Source: Caenorhabditis remanei (lineage: Eukaryota > Nematoda > Chromadorea > Rhabditida > Rhabditidae). Taken from it: a stretch of DNA of 64,000 nucleotides. Location of the stretch: contig NC_071331.1 in NCBI RefSeq assembly GCF_010183535.1, forward strand, positions 8,804,001 through 8,868,000, read 5' to 3'. The translations under genes and the position numbers were made by a program. Numbering within the stretch: position 1 is the first letter of the stretch; each line of letters opens with the position of its first letter. The notes under the pieces are model-generated. The model was not told the origin of the DNA and did no database searches. It saw only the letters and a list, made by a program, of their open reading frames with translations. This document shows, piece after piece, positions 34,664 through 46,325 of this stretch.

Positions 34664-35117
34664 TAGAGTTCCTAATCATTAGTTAGTCATTTTTCGTCAT
34701 GCGATTAATGACGTAAAATGATAATCAAAAAATGATAATCTTAAAATCTCAGTGTAATTTGACTATCGGAAATGAAAAAACAACTATCGAAACGACGTAA
34801 ATGATTAATTCCGATACAAAAACAACTATTAAAACGACGTAAATGACTGAGAAAATGAGTTTTCATTTAAAAATTTTTCTGACATTCTTCCTTTTTTCTG
34901 CTCTAAATACTCACGTTTCGGCTATTTACGTTCATACTATTTCGACTATTTTTTTAAAGTTTTGACGAAATAGCTGAATCGACTATCGTTTTCGTCATTT
35001 CCAAAATTATTATGACTATATCGATAATCATTTCCTTTCGACTAGTTGACGTGAATAGTATAAATGACTATCAGTTTAAACTGATTTCGTCATTTATTTA
35101 CACTGACTAGGAACGTT
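34664..35117. mobile_element. MITE with 9-bp target duplication in CUB-like 1 intron 2
   Basis: Ends are TAGAGTTCCTAATC and GACTAGGAACGTT, with target duplication ACTGCCAAA at 34655-34663 and 35118-35126. The body is repetitive ATTTACGTC/TGACTATC sequence that folds back. CUB-like copy 3 (near 43690-43700) retains the empty site. A second, inverted copy of the same family is at 41066-41518. Confidence 0.9.
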
Positions 35118-35474
35118 ACTGCCAAATTTAAGATCAATGTCCCTCAAGGATGGAGTTCGTATATCGAACTAAAATTCCTGCCGACTACAAATACAACTGC
35201 AAACAACTCAGTTGTTCAGGTTATCGATTTTAATCAGAGAGCTGAAAAGTGAGATTTATACTTGTATACCCTAACTGCACACCTTGTATTTTCAGCATTT
35301 ATTATACTGGCTATGACCAATTTTATTTCATCGCTCCAGGAGGAAGAATCAAAATCTCGACAAAAGACACATCTGCTCAATTTCAGTTTTCGGTTCAATG
35401 GTTTTCCGGTATATTTTATTTTGGAGTTATTATGCATCGTTGATTGATTTTTTCTCAGAATTCAACCCGAAGGA

Positions 35475-37076
35475 TCTTCTTCCTACTAATGGAATAGTTC
35501 TGTCTGTCCGTCCGACGCTTTCCCCTGAATAACTTTTTTCTCTCTGAACCGTTCCAAAAGATGTTTGGGGTATAACCATGAACCTCCGAGCGCTTCAATT
35601 TTTTGGACCCTGGGTGTCAGATTACTGTAGGATTACTGTAGCTACCGTAACCCAAAAAATGAAAAAGGGTTCCAAACAGAACGAGGGGAGACCAGACTGG
35701 GGTGGTAACAACCTTGACCCCTCAGCATGACATCCAAAAAAAGTTGGATCGGTTACTGTAGGATTACGGTAGTTACAGAGTTTTGAAGATTAACAGTCGA
35801 ATCTGAATACCTTGGAAGGTTCAGATCCCCACTGATCAAGTACGTTGATAAATTTTTTAACTCTGTAGTCCCGTACTTTTCCTCGAGACACTTTGCAGGA
35901 TTTCCACTGCCATACCCCTGAAAGGGTACTGTAGCTACAGTAACCCAAAAATCGGAAAAGCAGGTTAAAACTGAAAATACGAGGCCCATACTTTGGTTGT
36001 GACTCCCTGGGCACCTTAACACAATACTCCAAAAAATTTGAGCCAGTTTGGCCGCAACATCCAGAAATTCCCAAAAGTTTCCAGAATGTTCCAGAAACTT
36101 CTTGAAACTTTCAAAAACTTCTAGAAACTTCCAGAGAGTTCTAGAAAATTTCAGAAATTAATAGAACCGTTCAAAAAATTATAGACTTTTCCAGAACCTT
36201 CCAGAAGATACCAGAAGATCCGGAAGTTTCAAGATTTTTCCAGAATTTTCTAGAAACTTCCGGAAACTTCCAGAAATACTTCCGATTTTAGAATCCAAAT
36301 ATTTGGGAATCTTCCAGGAAATTCAAGAAATATTGTTGAAATTCGGCGGCAATTCAAATATTTTGGAACCTTCTAGAAACCTCTAGAGAAACTTTTGAAA
36401 TTCGGCGGCAATTCAAATATTTTGGAACCTTCTAGAAACCTCTAGAGAAACTTTTGAATTTCAGCGGGAATTCAAACATTCTGGAACCTTCTAGAAACTT
36501 CTAGAGAAACTTTTGAATTTCAGCGGGAATTCAACTATTCTGGAACCTTCTAGAGATTTCATTACACGAGTTAGTTTCAGTGCTTTGACTACGGGTAAAT
36601 GGATGTAATCCAGTTTTCCCTGAACTGCCCAAAATTGTTTTAAGCGGCAAAGCGGTGCACTCAAAAAGAAATCATGAAGCAACAGTCCACAAAGTTGAAA
36701 GGAAGAATAAGACTTCCGAGGAACCATCTCAAATGTCCATGTTATGAAAAGTTCCGGTTTTTGCATTGCTGTATTGTCGGAGAAAGTAATAAACGTAGTA
36801 AAAGGGTCATATATTCACGAGGAGTTCTTTGGTTTAGTGAAAACACTTTTATCGTTTTTTGGTGTTTTCTTAAAGTTTAGAAAAAAAAGTCAGAGAATTT
36901 TTTTCGGCAGCATCCTCAGCAAAAATGAAAGAGAAAGAGAGTGAATCATATGAACATTACATTAATCTGAAAAATTTATTTGGATTCAGAAAATGATTTC
37001 CAGCAACTTCTACTCACAACCTTCAAGCCAACTAAATCCAGCGAAAATCGCGGCGTAGCCGCGAATTTTCTGCTGG
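35475..37076 (+). mobile_element. Helitron D in exon 5 of CUB-like copy 1
   Basis: The 5' end TCTTCTTCCTACTAATG follows an A (35474). The 3' end is a hairpin (CGCGGCGTAGCCGCG with A/T-rich stem extension) followed by CTGG at 37073-37076 and a T at 37077. There is no target duplication, and its removal gives an exon of exactly the paralogue's length. It carries no Rep/helicase frame. The terminal motifs differ from Helitrons A-C, so it is another subfamily. The interior has short CCAGAAACTTC repeats and a tandem array at 36330-36560. Confidence 0.85.
36330..36560. repeat. Tandem repeat of about 60 bp in Helitron D
   Basis: Four units of the form GGCGGCAATTCAAATATTTT followed by GGAACCTTCTAGAAACC and TCTAGAGAAACTTTTGA are arranged head to tail; the last two have diverged. 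Confidence 0.75.
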
Positions 37077-38229
37077 TTATGACTATGCAAACGTAACAGG
37101 ATTGGATACCCAGCCTTACGTTACTGACCACTTATTCCAAGGAATCCAAGTGACCGCTGAATCGAGAGTTTCCATTATCGCAATACCTTCTAGTGATCCT
37201 TCGTACCGTGGAAGTTATATGAACAAACTCAGGAGTATTCTAATTTTCGATGGCCCTAGTGTGAATTCCACTTGTCTTGGTACTGCTCTACAGCTCTTGC
37301 ACAGTAACCGGCAGTACGTGACATCTGGAAGAGTCGTCACAGTGATTCCCCTCCAAAAACCAACTTACCCGGATTACTACCAGCTCATGTTCCAAGATTT
37401 CGAAAACACGAAGGATATTACTGAATACCGTGGTGTTTCATGTCAAGGCTACTGTGATCCGATAGTAATGGATGGGTCCAAAAGCCCCTCTGCGTTTTCC
37501 ACGTTCTCAAATTATGGATTTGCAAATGATTGTCTGATGAGTGTTAGTGGAACCGGTAACTTGGATGTCTACTATGGTGGGAAGACGGATTCAAAATCTA
37601 ACTTGATTGCTTCTTACTCGTGAGTGTTCTTCAGTTATCAAAACCTGTATTCTGTGTTTCAGAGAAGCCAGCAATGAGTTAATGCTCCCACAACTGTTTC
37701 GAGGCGTCGTCAGAACTTATGTTCTTACCGGAGGCATCGCTACTGTCAACATAACTCACAATCTTGAAATTTGTCGATCTATAAAAAAGAATCAAAAGGG
37801 ATTTATCACGTCTCCTTTCTACAAAACTGGAATCACGTTTCCTTGGTTTGGCTATGATTCGATAAATGTTTACTCTGATACTCCGTACAAATACACATTC
37901 AATATTCAAGACGTCGACTTATCGAAAAACAGCAGTCTCCAATTAAGTGTTTTCAATAATAACTCAAGAGCATATGACATCGTGTGAGTGGAATTTTTGA
38001 AACAATTGAATATCCCTTGATTGCTAGATACAATGAAATCAACCTTCCATCTCTAAATCAATCAGTAAATGCTGTTGGAACTCGTTGGACTATCATATAC
38101 GCTTGTAACAAAACAGGAGACTACTTCATTAACTACGATGTGGTCAAAGTTAATTCGGCACCCTCGTATTTATCTAATTTCCCAGTTACTGTTTTATCGA
38201 TTTGGATGCTTTTGAGGATTATTTTTTGA

Positions 38230-38984
38230 TCCGGTTTCTAAGATTGTGATCGAACGATTTTTTGAAAAAAATCATGCCAAGAAATAAAGTGTTCAGTACG
38301 TTTTTGGCTTTATTTATCATGGTATTGAAGATGCATTTCTCGTGGATTGATTGAAACAAGTTATTTAAAAACAGAAAGCACCAATAGAAGTTTCTGTTAC
38401 TCCTATTTATTTTTCAAGCTTGGAGCAGAGAGTTTATTTGAGCAGAGTAGAGAGTTAATCTTAAAACATCAGTTCGGAAGTTCGGAGAAAGAAAAAACCT
38501 TGTGAGACAAGGAAGACGGCAAGCTGAACAAGGCCCAGGGAAGACCAATTTCGATATCTCTTTAGAAAACGCTTCATTCAAAAAAGATGAGGGTCACTCT
38601 GAAACCATTTTGGTTAATTTCAGATTAAATGTTATTCTCCCCTCTGAAGTCTCTGTTAAACCGCACCTGAAAAAATGTTTTTCATCGAAAACTAACAAAC
38701 CGATAGTGACATTGAAACATGCGAACATTTAACAATTCTCAGATGCAATTGAATTATACTGAAAGTGACGTCTTCTGACGTCGAACTTTCAGTCTGATTC
38801 CTGGTTTTTTGAACTTTAAAGACTCTAGTTTGAATTAAACAAAAGTTTAGTACACAACGCGCTCAACAAAATTTCATAAGCTTCAAGTTGATAAGAGAGA
38901 AAAATGAATCATTATCACCGGTCGTTGCGAATTGAAATCAAACAAAATCAAACAATTTTGAATAAACGAAGACGGTTTTGGAAA
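38230..38984. other. Intergenic between CUB-like copies 1 and 2
   Basis: The stretch 38560-38984 is a diverged copy of 33345-33677 and includes TGACGTCTTCTGACGTC. The frame at 38502-38732 has no start context. No gene is supported. Confidence 0.5.
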
Positions 38985-39029
38985 CTATAAAACGCTTCAA
39001 ATAGTTGACAAATTCAGTAATTTGGTATC

Positions 39030-40811
39030 ATGAGTTCTCTCAATTTTTTCTGTCTGATTCTGATTATTCTTCTTGGAGCCGGCGCAGCTGACGTACCAGG
39101 TAGGCTAGTATGACAATAACTATAATCCCGTTATTTTTCTCTCAGAATGTACTGGAACAGTTCAGTTCAACCCTCCAAAGAATCTTGATACTTTAATCTG
39201 GTACCCAACTAATTCTTCTGTCGTACCAACGTTTCCTATGAACTACGAATGTCTTTACCAGGTAGAACTTACATAAATAATTTCATTGGTACAAATTTAA
39301 GATCAATGTCCCTCAAGGATGGAGTTCGTATATTAAACTTAAATTCTTGCCGACTACAAATACAACTGCAAACAACTCAGTTGTTCAAGTTATCGATTTC
39401 AATCAGAGAGTTGAAAAGTTAGATTTCACACTTGTATACCTGGAATGCACGCGTTGTATTTTCAGCATTTATTATACTGGCTATGACCAATTTTATTTCA
39501 TCGCTCCAGGAGGAAGAATCAAAATTTCGACGAAAGACACATCTGCTCAATTTCAGTTTTCGGTTCTATGGTTTTCCGGTATATTTTATTTTGGAGTTAT
39601 TATACATCGTTGAATTATTTTTTCTCAGAAATCAACCCGGGCAGTTATGACTATGCAAACGTTACGGAATTAGATACACAACCATACGTTTCTAACTATC
39701 TGTACAAGGGAAACCAAGTGACCGCTGAAACGAGAGTTTCCATTATCACTATACCACCAAGTGAATCGTACCTTCTAGAAACTCATTTAAAGGCACTGAG
39801 AAGTATTTTGATTTTCGATGGCCCTAGTGTGAATTCCACTTGTCTTGGTACAGCATTGCAACTTTTGAACAGTAACCGACAGTATGTGACATCTGGAAGA
39901 GTCGTCACAGTGATTCCTCTCCGACCACTATCATATTGGAGTGACAGTCAACTGATGTTCCAAGATTTCGAGAACACAAAGGATATAACTGAATACCGTG
40001 GCGTTGCATGTCAAGGCTACTGTGATCCCATAGTAATGGATGGGTCTAAAACTCCATCTGCGTTTTCCACGTTCTCACCTTCTGGATATGGAAATGATTG
40101 TCTGATGAGTGTTAGTGGAACCGGTAATTTGGATGTTTACTATGGTGGGAAGACAGATTCAAAATCTAACTTGATTGCTTCTTATTCGTGAGTGTTCTTC
40201 AGTTATCAAAACCTGTATTCTATGTTTCAGAGAAGCTAACAATGAGTTAATGCTCCCACAACTGCTTCAAGGCGTCGTCAGAACATATGTTCTAACTGGA
40301 GGCATCGCTACTGTCAACATAACTCACAATTCCGATGTTTGTCGATTTATAAAAAAGAATCAAAAGGGGTTTATCACGTCTCCTCTCTACAAAACTGGAC
40401 TCACGTTTCCTTTCTTTCGCATTGACTCGATATGGATTTACTCTGATACTCCGTACAAATACACATTCAATATTCAAGACGTCGACTTATCGAAAAACAA
40501 TAGTCTCCGCTTAAGTGTTATCCACAATAAATCACGTGTATATGACATTTTGTGAGTGAAATTTTTTGAAACAATTGAATTTCCATTACAAGATTTCTAG
40601 ATACAATGCCACCAACCTACCATCTCTAAATGAATCTGTGAGTGCTGTTGGAACTGAATGGGATATCAAATACTCTGGGGACTATGATAGGATTAATGGA
40701 GGCTACTTCATTAACTACGATATGGTCAAAGTTAATTCGGCATCCTCGTATCTATCTAATTATGTAGCGACTGTTGTATCGGTTTGGTTTTTCTTGTGCA
40801 TGATGTTTTAA
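39030..40811 (+). CDS. CUB-like domain protein, copy 2 (intact)
   Basis: Exons 39030-39099, 39146-39261, 39302-39417, 39466-39578, 39629-40187, 40231-40551 and 40601-40811 give 439 residues with no lesion. A signal peptide (MSSLNFFCLILIILLGAGA) is followed by a first CUB-like region (ECTGTVQFNPPKN, IWYPTN, CLYQ, VIDFN, YDQFYFIAPGG), a second region with paired cysteines (STCLGTALQLL, CQGYCDPIVMDG), and a short hydrophobic C-terminus typical of GPI signals. Assignment to the nematode CUB-like (DUF141) family is from these motifs. A TATA box lies 38 bases upstream. Copies 1 and 3 share every exon boundary, so this is the only functional member in the window. Probably extracellular or surface-anchored; the precise role is unknown. 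Confidence 0.88.
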
Positions 40812-42165
40812 ATAAAAATTTTTGAACAACTTAAGGCAATGAACCATTTCTAATAAATTCCCAGTTTTTGTGGCTTCTTGTGACCATTTCAGGGCTGGCT
40901 TTAGTAATCATGGTATTAAATAAGTATTTTATGTCCGTTGGTTAAAATTTTTTCTATTTGGTTCAAGAAAGTCGCACGGAGTACTATCGTCGGGCAGTAT
41001 GGGAATGAAATAATCGTTCTTGAATTAACATTTCTTTTGATGGTTCTGTTTTATGTATGGGAACCTAACGTTCCTAGTCAGTGTAAATAAATGACGAAAT
41101 CAGTTTAAACTGATAGTCATTTATACTATTCACGTCAACTAGTCGAAAGGAAATGATTATCGATATAGTCATAATCATTCTGGAAATGACGAAAACGATA
41201 GTCGATTCAGCTATTTTGTCAAAACTTTTTAAAAAAAGTAGAAATAGTACAAACGTAAATAGCCGAAACGTGAGTATTCAGAGCAGAAAAAAAGAAGAAT
41301 TTTAAAGAATTTTTAAATACAAACTCATTTTCTCAGTCATTTACGTCGTTTTAATAATTGTTTTTGTATTGGAATTAATCATTTACGTCGTTTTGATAGT
41401 TGTTTTTTCATTTCCGATAGTCAAATTACACTGTGTTTTTTAAATTATGATATTTTGATTATCATTTTACGTCATTAATCGCGTGACGAAAAATGACTAA
41501 CTAATGATTAGGAACTCTATGGGAACCCAACTGATGGTCTTGAAAATTTACGTCAAAAAGAGATCCATGAAACATCCAAAGCTAGATCTGAAAATTGTTC
41601 GTTGAAAATGGGAGAAGCACAGCAGAGAATTAATCTCAATTACATCAGAACAGAAAAAGGAAAAACGTTGTGGGACAAGGATTTTCATTTATTGTTTCAT
41701 TTATTTTGCTGGCATAAACCAATCTGAACAGCACCTGAGATTTCAAAATTTGCTGTTTTCCATTCAAAATATGTATGTAGCAGACTTTGGTTTCACTTTT
41801 ACAGTACAATAATTTGTTTGACTTCAGTCTTGATAGCTGTGATGACGTACTAGAATCCGTTCTAGATGTTTTTCCAACGCACTTTCATTGTCATTTTGGA
41901 GAAATAAAAAATTTTATAATTCAAAAATTGTCTGTTTCCGCTAGTCGTCTTCCATTAGTGCGAATGTTTTTGCTAATCACCTGAACTACGGTGGAAATGA
42001 CGGCGGTTCTAATTAGTTTGAAAGCTACGAAAAATAGTTTCGGCAGAATTTTTCTGTCTCATCTGACGCCAATATTAAAAAAAAGCATTGAGAAAAATAT
42101 ATAATGCTAAAACACTTTATTCCTTGCCATAATATAATCGTTCGATCATAATTTCAGAAACCGAA
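40812..42165. other. Intergenic between convergent CUB-like copies 2 and 3
   Basis: It contains the MITE at 41066-41518. The remainder shows no gene; the short frame at 41787-41984 lacks support. Confidence 0.5.
41066..41518. mobile_element. MITE with 9-bp target duplication, second copy (inverted)
   Basis: Ends TAACGTTCCTAGTC and GATTAGGAACTCT are flanked by the exact duplication ATGGGAACC (41057-41065 and 41519-41527). It is the same family as 34664-35117 in the opposite orientation, and of the same length within one base. Confidence 0.9.
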
Positions 42166-45100
42166 TCAAAAAATTACCGCCAACAACATCCAAACCGATA
42201 CAACAGCCGCTACGAAATTAGATAGATACGATGGTGCCGAATTAACTTTGACCACATCGTAGTTAATGTAGTAGTCTCCTTTCTTTATATCGCCACCAGC
42301 GAGAAATTCGATGAACAATTGATCTCCAACAGCACTCATTGGTTGATTCAGAGATGGTAGGTTGGTGGCATTGTATCTAGAAATCTAGTGATGGATATCC
42401 CACAGTTTCAAAAAATTCACTTACACAATGTTATATACTATTGAGTTATTTTTGATAACACTTAACTGGAGACTGTTGCTTTGCGACAGATCGACGTCTT
42501 GAACATTGAATGTGTAGTTGTACAGATCAGGAGGCCGAATCCATATTGTGTCGAAGCCAGACGGAAGAAAAGGGAGTCCAGTTTTGTAAAAAGGAGACGT
42601 GATAAAACCTTTTCGATTTTTTTTATAAATCGACAAACATAGGAATCATCGTCATTGTGAGTTATGTTGACAGTAGCAATGCCTCCAGTGAGAACATAAG
42701 TTACGACGTTGCCTCGTAGCAGTTGTGGGAGCATTAACTGATTGCTAGCTTCTCTGAAACATAGAAAAACATGTTGTGATATCTGAAGAACACTCACGAG
42801 TAAGAAGCAATCAAGTTAGATTTCGAATCCGTCTTCCCACCATATTAAACATCTAAGTTACCTGTTCCACTAACACTCATTAGGCAAACTTTTGCAGATC
42901 CATAACTTGAGAACGTGGAAAACGCAGATGGGCTTTTAGACCCATCCATTACCATGGGATCACAGTAGCCTTGACATGAAACACCACGGTATTCAGTTAT
43001 AGCCTTTGTGTGTACAAAATCTTGGAACATCAGTTGACTGTCACTCCAATATGATATTGGTTGGAGAGGAATCACTGTGACGACTCTTCCTGATGTCACA
43101 TACTGTCGGTTATTGTTAAAAAGTTGCAATGCTGTACCAAGACAAGTGGAATTCGCATCAGGGCCATCGAAAATCAAAACACTTCTCAGCCCCTTCAAAT
43201 AACATTCCAAATTTTTTGATTTACTTGGTGGTATAGTGATAATGGAAACTGTCGTTTCAGCGGTCACTTGGATTCCCCTGAACATATTTTCAGTAATGTA
43301 CGGTTGCGTATCTAATTGAGTAGCGTTTTCATATTCGTAATAATCCGAGTTGATTTCTGAGAAAAAAATAATTCAACGATGTATAATAATTCCAGATTCA
43401 AGTATACCGGAAAACCATTGAACCGAAAACTGAAATTGTGCAGATGTGTCTTTCGTCGAGATTTTGAATCTACCTCCTGGAGCGATGAAGTAAAATTTGT
43501 CAAGGTCTGTATGATAAATGCTGAAAATACAACGTGTGCAGTCAGGAGATACAAGTATAAATCTCACTTTTCCACTCTCTGATTGAAATCGATAACCTGA
43601 ACAACTGACTTTTTAGCAGCTGTATTTGTTATTGGCATAAATTTTAGTTCAATGTACGCACTTAGTCCGAGAGGGACATTGATCTGAAATTTTGCAGTAT
43701 GTACATATGCAACTATTTCTGCTAGTTCTACCTGGTAAAGACATTCGTAGTTCATAGGAAACGTTGGTGCGACTGAAGAATTTGTTGGGTACCAGATAAC
43801 ATCATCTTTACTAATAATATTCAACAGATTCCGTCTGTGTATTTATTTGTTGGCAGCCATAACTCCCTCCGTAGTGGACCGATTTTTATGAAACCTGGAT
43901 AGATGTATTGGAAATGTGTCTTAGTTGATGCCCAAACTTTTCTTTTTTTGAAAAAATTGATTTTGACATCTTCTGGAGACGATGCCGATTTCTACAGTAA
44001 AAAGCGTTGAGAAAGGTGTGTCCCGACAGGGTGGTAGAAAACTCAAAGCTACTGACTCGGTGTTTCTTGACTGCATTTTCGAGAGCGCCCCGACCCCGCG
44101 AATTTGGTGTAGCGGTCTACGTAGATGACTCTTACGCATGGGGTGGTGAGTTCGTTCCCGCCAGGTCGACAATGTTTTTTTTTATGGTTTTTTGTTTTGA
44201 TAAGAAGATGGACAGCCAGTATACAAAAGATGTGAATAACTGTTATAGTCGAGGTTTCGTATGGCAAAACGGTTGTGACTTTTTTTGACACGACCACACC
44301 TCTACATAATGAGTGCTTGAGTTCCATCTTTGACCGTGTTTAAAATTGCAATCACACAAACGCCGAGCCAGGAACTGATGGCAGTTAACAATAAGACTTT
44401 CGTCCACAGCTTCATGAGGGAGAGAGGCGGCTTTGCCGCCGATCTTTCAAAAACTTTAAAAAACACTGTAAGTACATTATTTCCGAGTGCCTTGAGAATT
44501 CTCTATAAATTTGCACCCCGATAGTTTTGAATTTGTTCTTTTGAATGATAATAGTCAAAAAGTGCAACTCAAAAGTTGGATTTTTTGCTTCGAATGTTTT
44601 GCTCATTTTTTGAAGATGTGAATAGGAAAGACTCCAAATTCCTAAGTTTCAGTAAAAAATGTTCAAACCGAGAAAAAATAGTAGAAAAAATAACCGCAAA
44701 ATGATTTCGGTAAAGGTTTCTCAGTCTGAAACCGAAAAAGTCATGCACTGTATTCAGTACGATTAATTCTGAGACCTCAAAAGTATCCACCATCAAAGAA
44801 ACGCCGGAGGTGCTGTTAAACTCCTAAACTTACTAGAAGTATAATGAAAGAAAGAATACTACTCAAGAAGCAATGGTGATTTGTGAATAAAGGACTCAGT
44901 CAAAGCTCGGTTATCTTTAAAAAATGATAAATTCTAGGATGATGGTTTGTTGAAACATGATCTTAGTTTGCCATATTCAGAGGAGGGAGGCGGCATTGCC
45001 GCAGATCAGTCAAAAGTTTAAAAATATTATTTAAAAATCACTTGATATTTGAGGAGAGTAAAAGGAGAGTTTCCAAGTTCATGTTCTTCTAAAGTAGTGC

Positions 45101-45892
45101 TTTAGATAAATAAGAACAAATGAATAGAGTTGGTGAAGTGAAAAATCGCTCAAAATCCATATTATATCAGGGTAGAAAAAGTCCCTGAGATTTTTTTTTC
45201 GAAATCGCATCAGAAAAGAAAAGACTTTACAGTTGTGCTTTACCGGAACGGACTGTTCAGCTAATAAATCAACCATCAAGTTAAAAATACAATCTAGAAG
45301 TAGAAGAGAATTCTGAGATAGTAGGGACCAAATGAAAAGCGCCGCAGGCGCTGTAAAACCCAGACGGGTCGTGTAGAAAATGAGGTTGAGCAGCCGTCGG
45401 GCTGCGTTAATTTAGCATTAATTGGAGGAGGGAGGCGGCATCGCCGCCGATCAGTCGATAAATTAAGAATTTATATCTGAATGACCATGAATGTTACTTT
45501 TAGTGAGGAAAACATAAGAAGAAAGTTGCCATTGGTATGCTCTGCTCTGCCGGAACGGACTGCACGGCAAACAAAAAATGATTAAAAGTTACATTCAATT
45601 CGAAAGAAATAGGAGGAATTTTGACGCCCTGACTGTTTGAATCATGTAAGAAGCGCCGCAGGCGCTGAAAAACTGAGAAGGGTGGTGTAGGGAAGGAGGT
45701 TGAGCAGCCGTAGGCTGCGACAACCGACTGGTACTTATTATTTGGCGGATTGAATTGGACTGTTCCTGTGCATTCTGAAAAAAACTAAGAATGTGATTAT
45801 AGTTATTGCCATAAACGCCTACCTGGAACATCAGCTGCACCGGCTCCAAGAAAAGAAATCAGAATCAAACCGAATAAATTGGGAGAGTTCAT
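42166..45892 (-). pseudogene. CUB-like domain protein, copy 3, multiply broken
   Basis: The minus-strand exons are 45823-45892, 45774-45732 plus 43805-43732, 43568-43683, 43408-43520, 42798-43356, 42425-42753 and 42166-42376. Exons 3, 4, 5 and 7 have the same lengths as in copy 2. Lesions: a Helitron splits exon 2; the rejoined exon 2 is 117 bases instead of 116; TAC is changed to TAA at 42845-42847 late in exon 5; and exon 6 has a 9-base insertion with a nearby 1-base loss, shifting the frame. The signal peptide (LILISFLGAGAADV) and TATA box remain. It is an inverted duplicate of copies 1 and 2 and clearly a pseudogene. Confidence 0.88.
43806..45731 (+). mobile_element. Helitron C in exon 2 of CUB-like copy 3
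   Basis: The 5' end TCTTTACTAATAAT follows an A (43805). The 3' end has the hairpin GCAGCCGTAGGCTGC, then GACAACCGACTGG ending at 45731, before a T. Ends match Helitrons A and B. The interior contains three successive copies of a 3'-domain-like unit with paired hairpins: GGCGGCTTTGCCGCC near 44422, GGCGGCATTGCCGC near 44997 and GGCGGCATCGCCGCC near 45429. GCGCCGCAGGCGC lies near 45341 and 45652. No Rep/helicase is encoded. Confidence 0.85.
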
Positions 45893-46239
45893 GAAACCAA
45901 ATTACTGAATTTGTCATACGTTTGAAGCGTTTTATAGAAACCCGTTTTTGTTTATTCAATGTTGTTTGATTTCAATTTGCCACGACCGGTAATGAATCAT
46001 TTTTCACTCTTATCACTTTCTAAAGGATGCTCGCAAAATTTTGTTGAGCGCGTTGTGTACTACACTTCTGTTTGATTCAAACTACATTCTTTAAAGTTCA
46101 AAAGACCAGAAAAACTTGTCTTCCTTGTTTCACAACGTTTTTCCTTTCTGTGTGCGGAGGTTTTAAGATCAGTGTTTTGCTCCTCCCGAACAATTTTCCG
46201 ATCTGTGTAACTTTAAATGTTCCATGGGTTTCTTTTTTG
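45893..46239. other. 5' flank of CUB-like copy 3
   Basis: It contains the TATA box on the minus strand (ATAAAACGCTTC, 45924-45937) and sequence matching the upstream region of copy 2 (46030-46095 against 38815-38885). No gene is called. Confidence 0.55.
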
Positions 46240-46269
46240 ACGTATATTTTTGGCTCCGCTGCGTTTCGG

Positions 46270-46325
46270 AAATGCGACATTTCGCATCAGAATGATGCAT
46301 ACCAACATTTGTTTTTGGGTAGGTT
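46270..46325 (+). pseudogene. Stray fragment of the claudin-like gene's exon 2 end
   Basis: CAGAATGATGCATACCAACA and the bases after it, up to a GGTAGG donor-like site, match the 3' end of exon 2 of the minus-strand gene near 59335-59365 (29 of 31 bases, encoding QNDAYQHLFLG). Only this scrap is recognisable, about 13 kb from the source and in inverted orientation. Confidence 0.55.

Larger units (their letters stand above)
33723..38229 (+). pseudogene. CUB-like domain protein, copy 1, interrupted by a Helitron
   Basis: Exons 33723-33792, 34506-34621, 35133-35248, 35296-35408, 35459-35474 plus 37077-37619, 37663-37983 and 38028-38229 reproduce the exon lengths of copy 2 exactly up to exon 6 (70, 116, 116, 113, 559, 321). 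Omitting the Helitron restores an open frame of 436 codons. The protein has a signal peptide (LILIILLGAGAADV), CUB-like domain sequence (DUF141 type: ECTGTVQFN, WYPTN, CLYQ) and a hydrophobic GPI-type tail. In the present state translation runs into the Helitron and stops after SPE. Introns 1 and 2 hold MITEs absent from copy 2. CUB-like proteins in Caenorhabditis are often pathogen- or stress-induced; that role is inferred. Confidence 0.85.

Noticed and set aside
43921..44327. Frames in the 5' part of Helitron C as captured genes
   Set aside because: Overlapping on both strands, short and without recognisable motifs; no evidence beyond being open.
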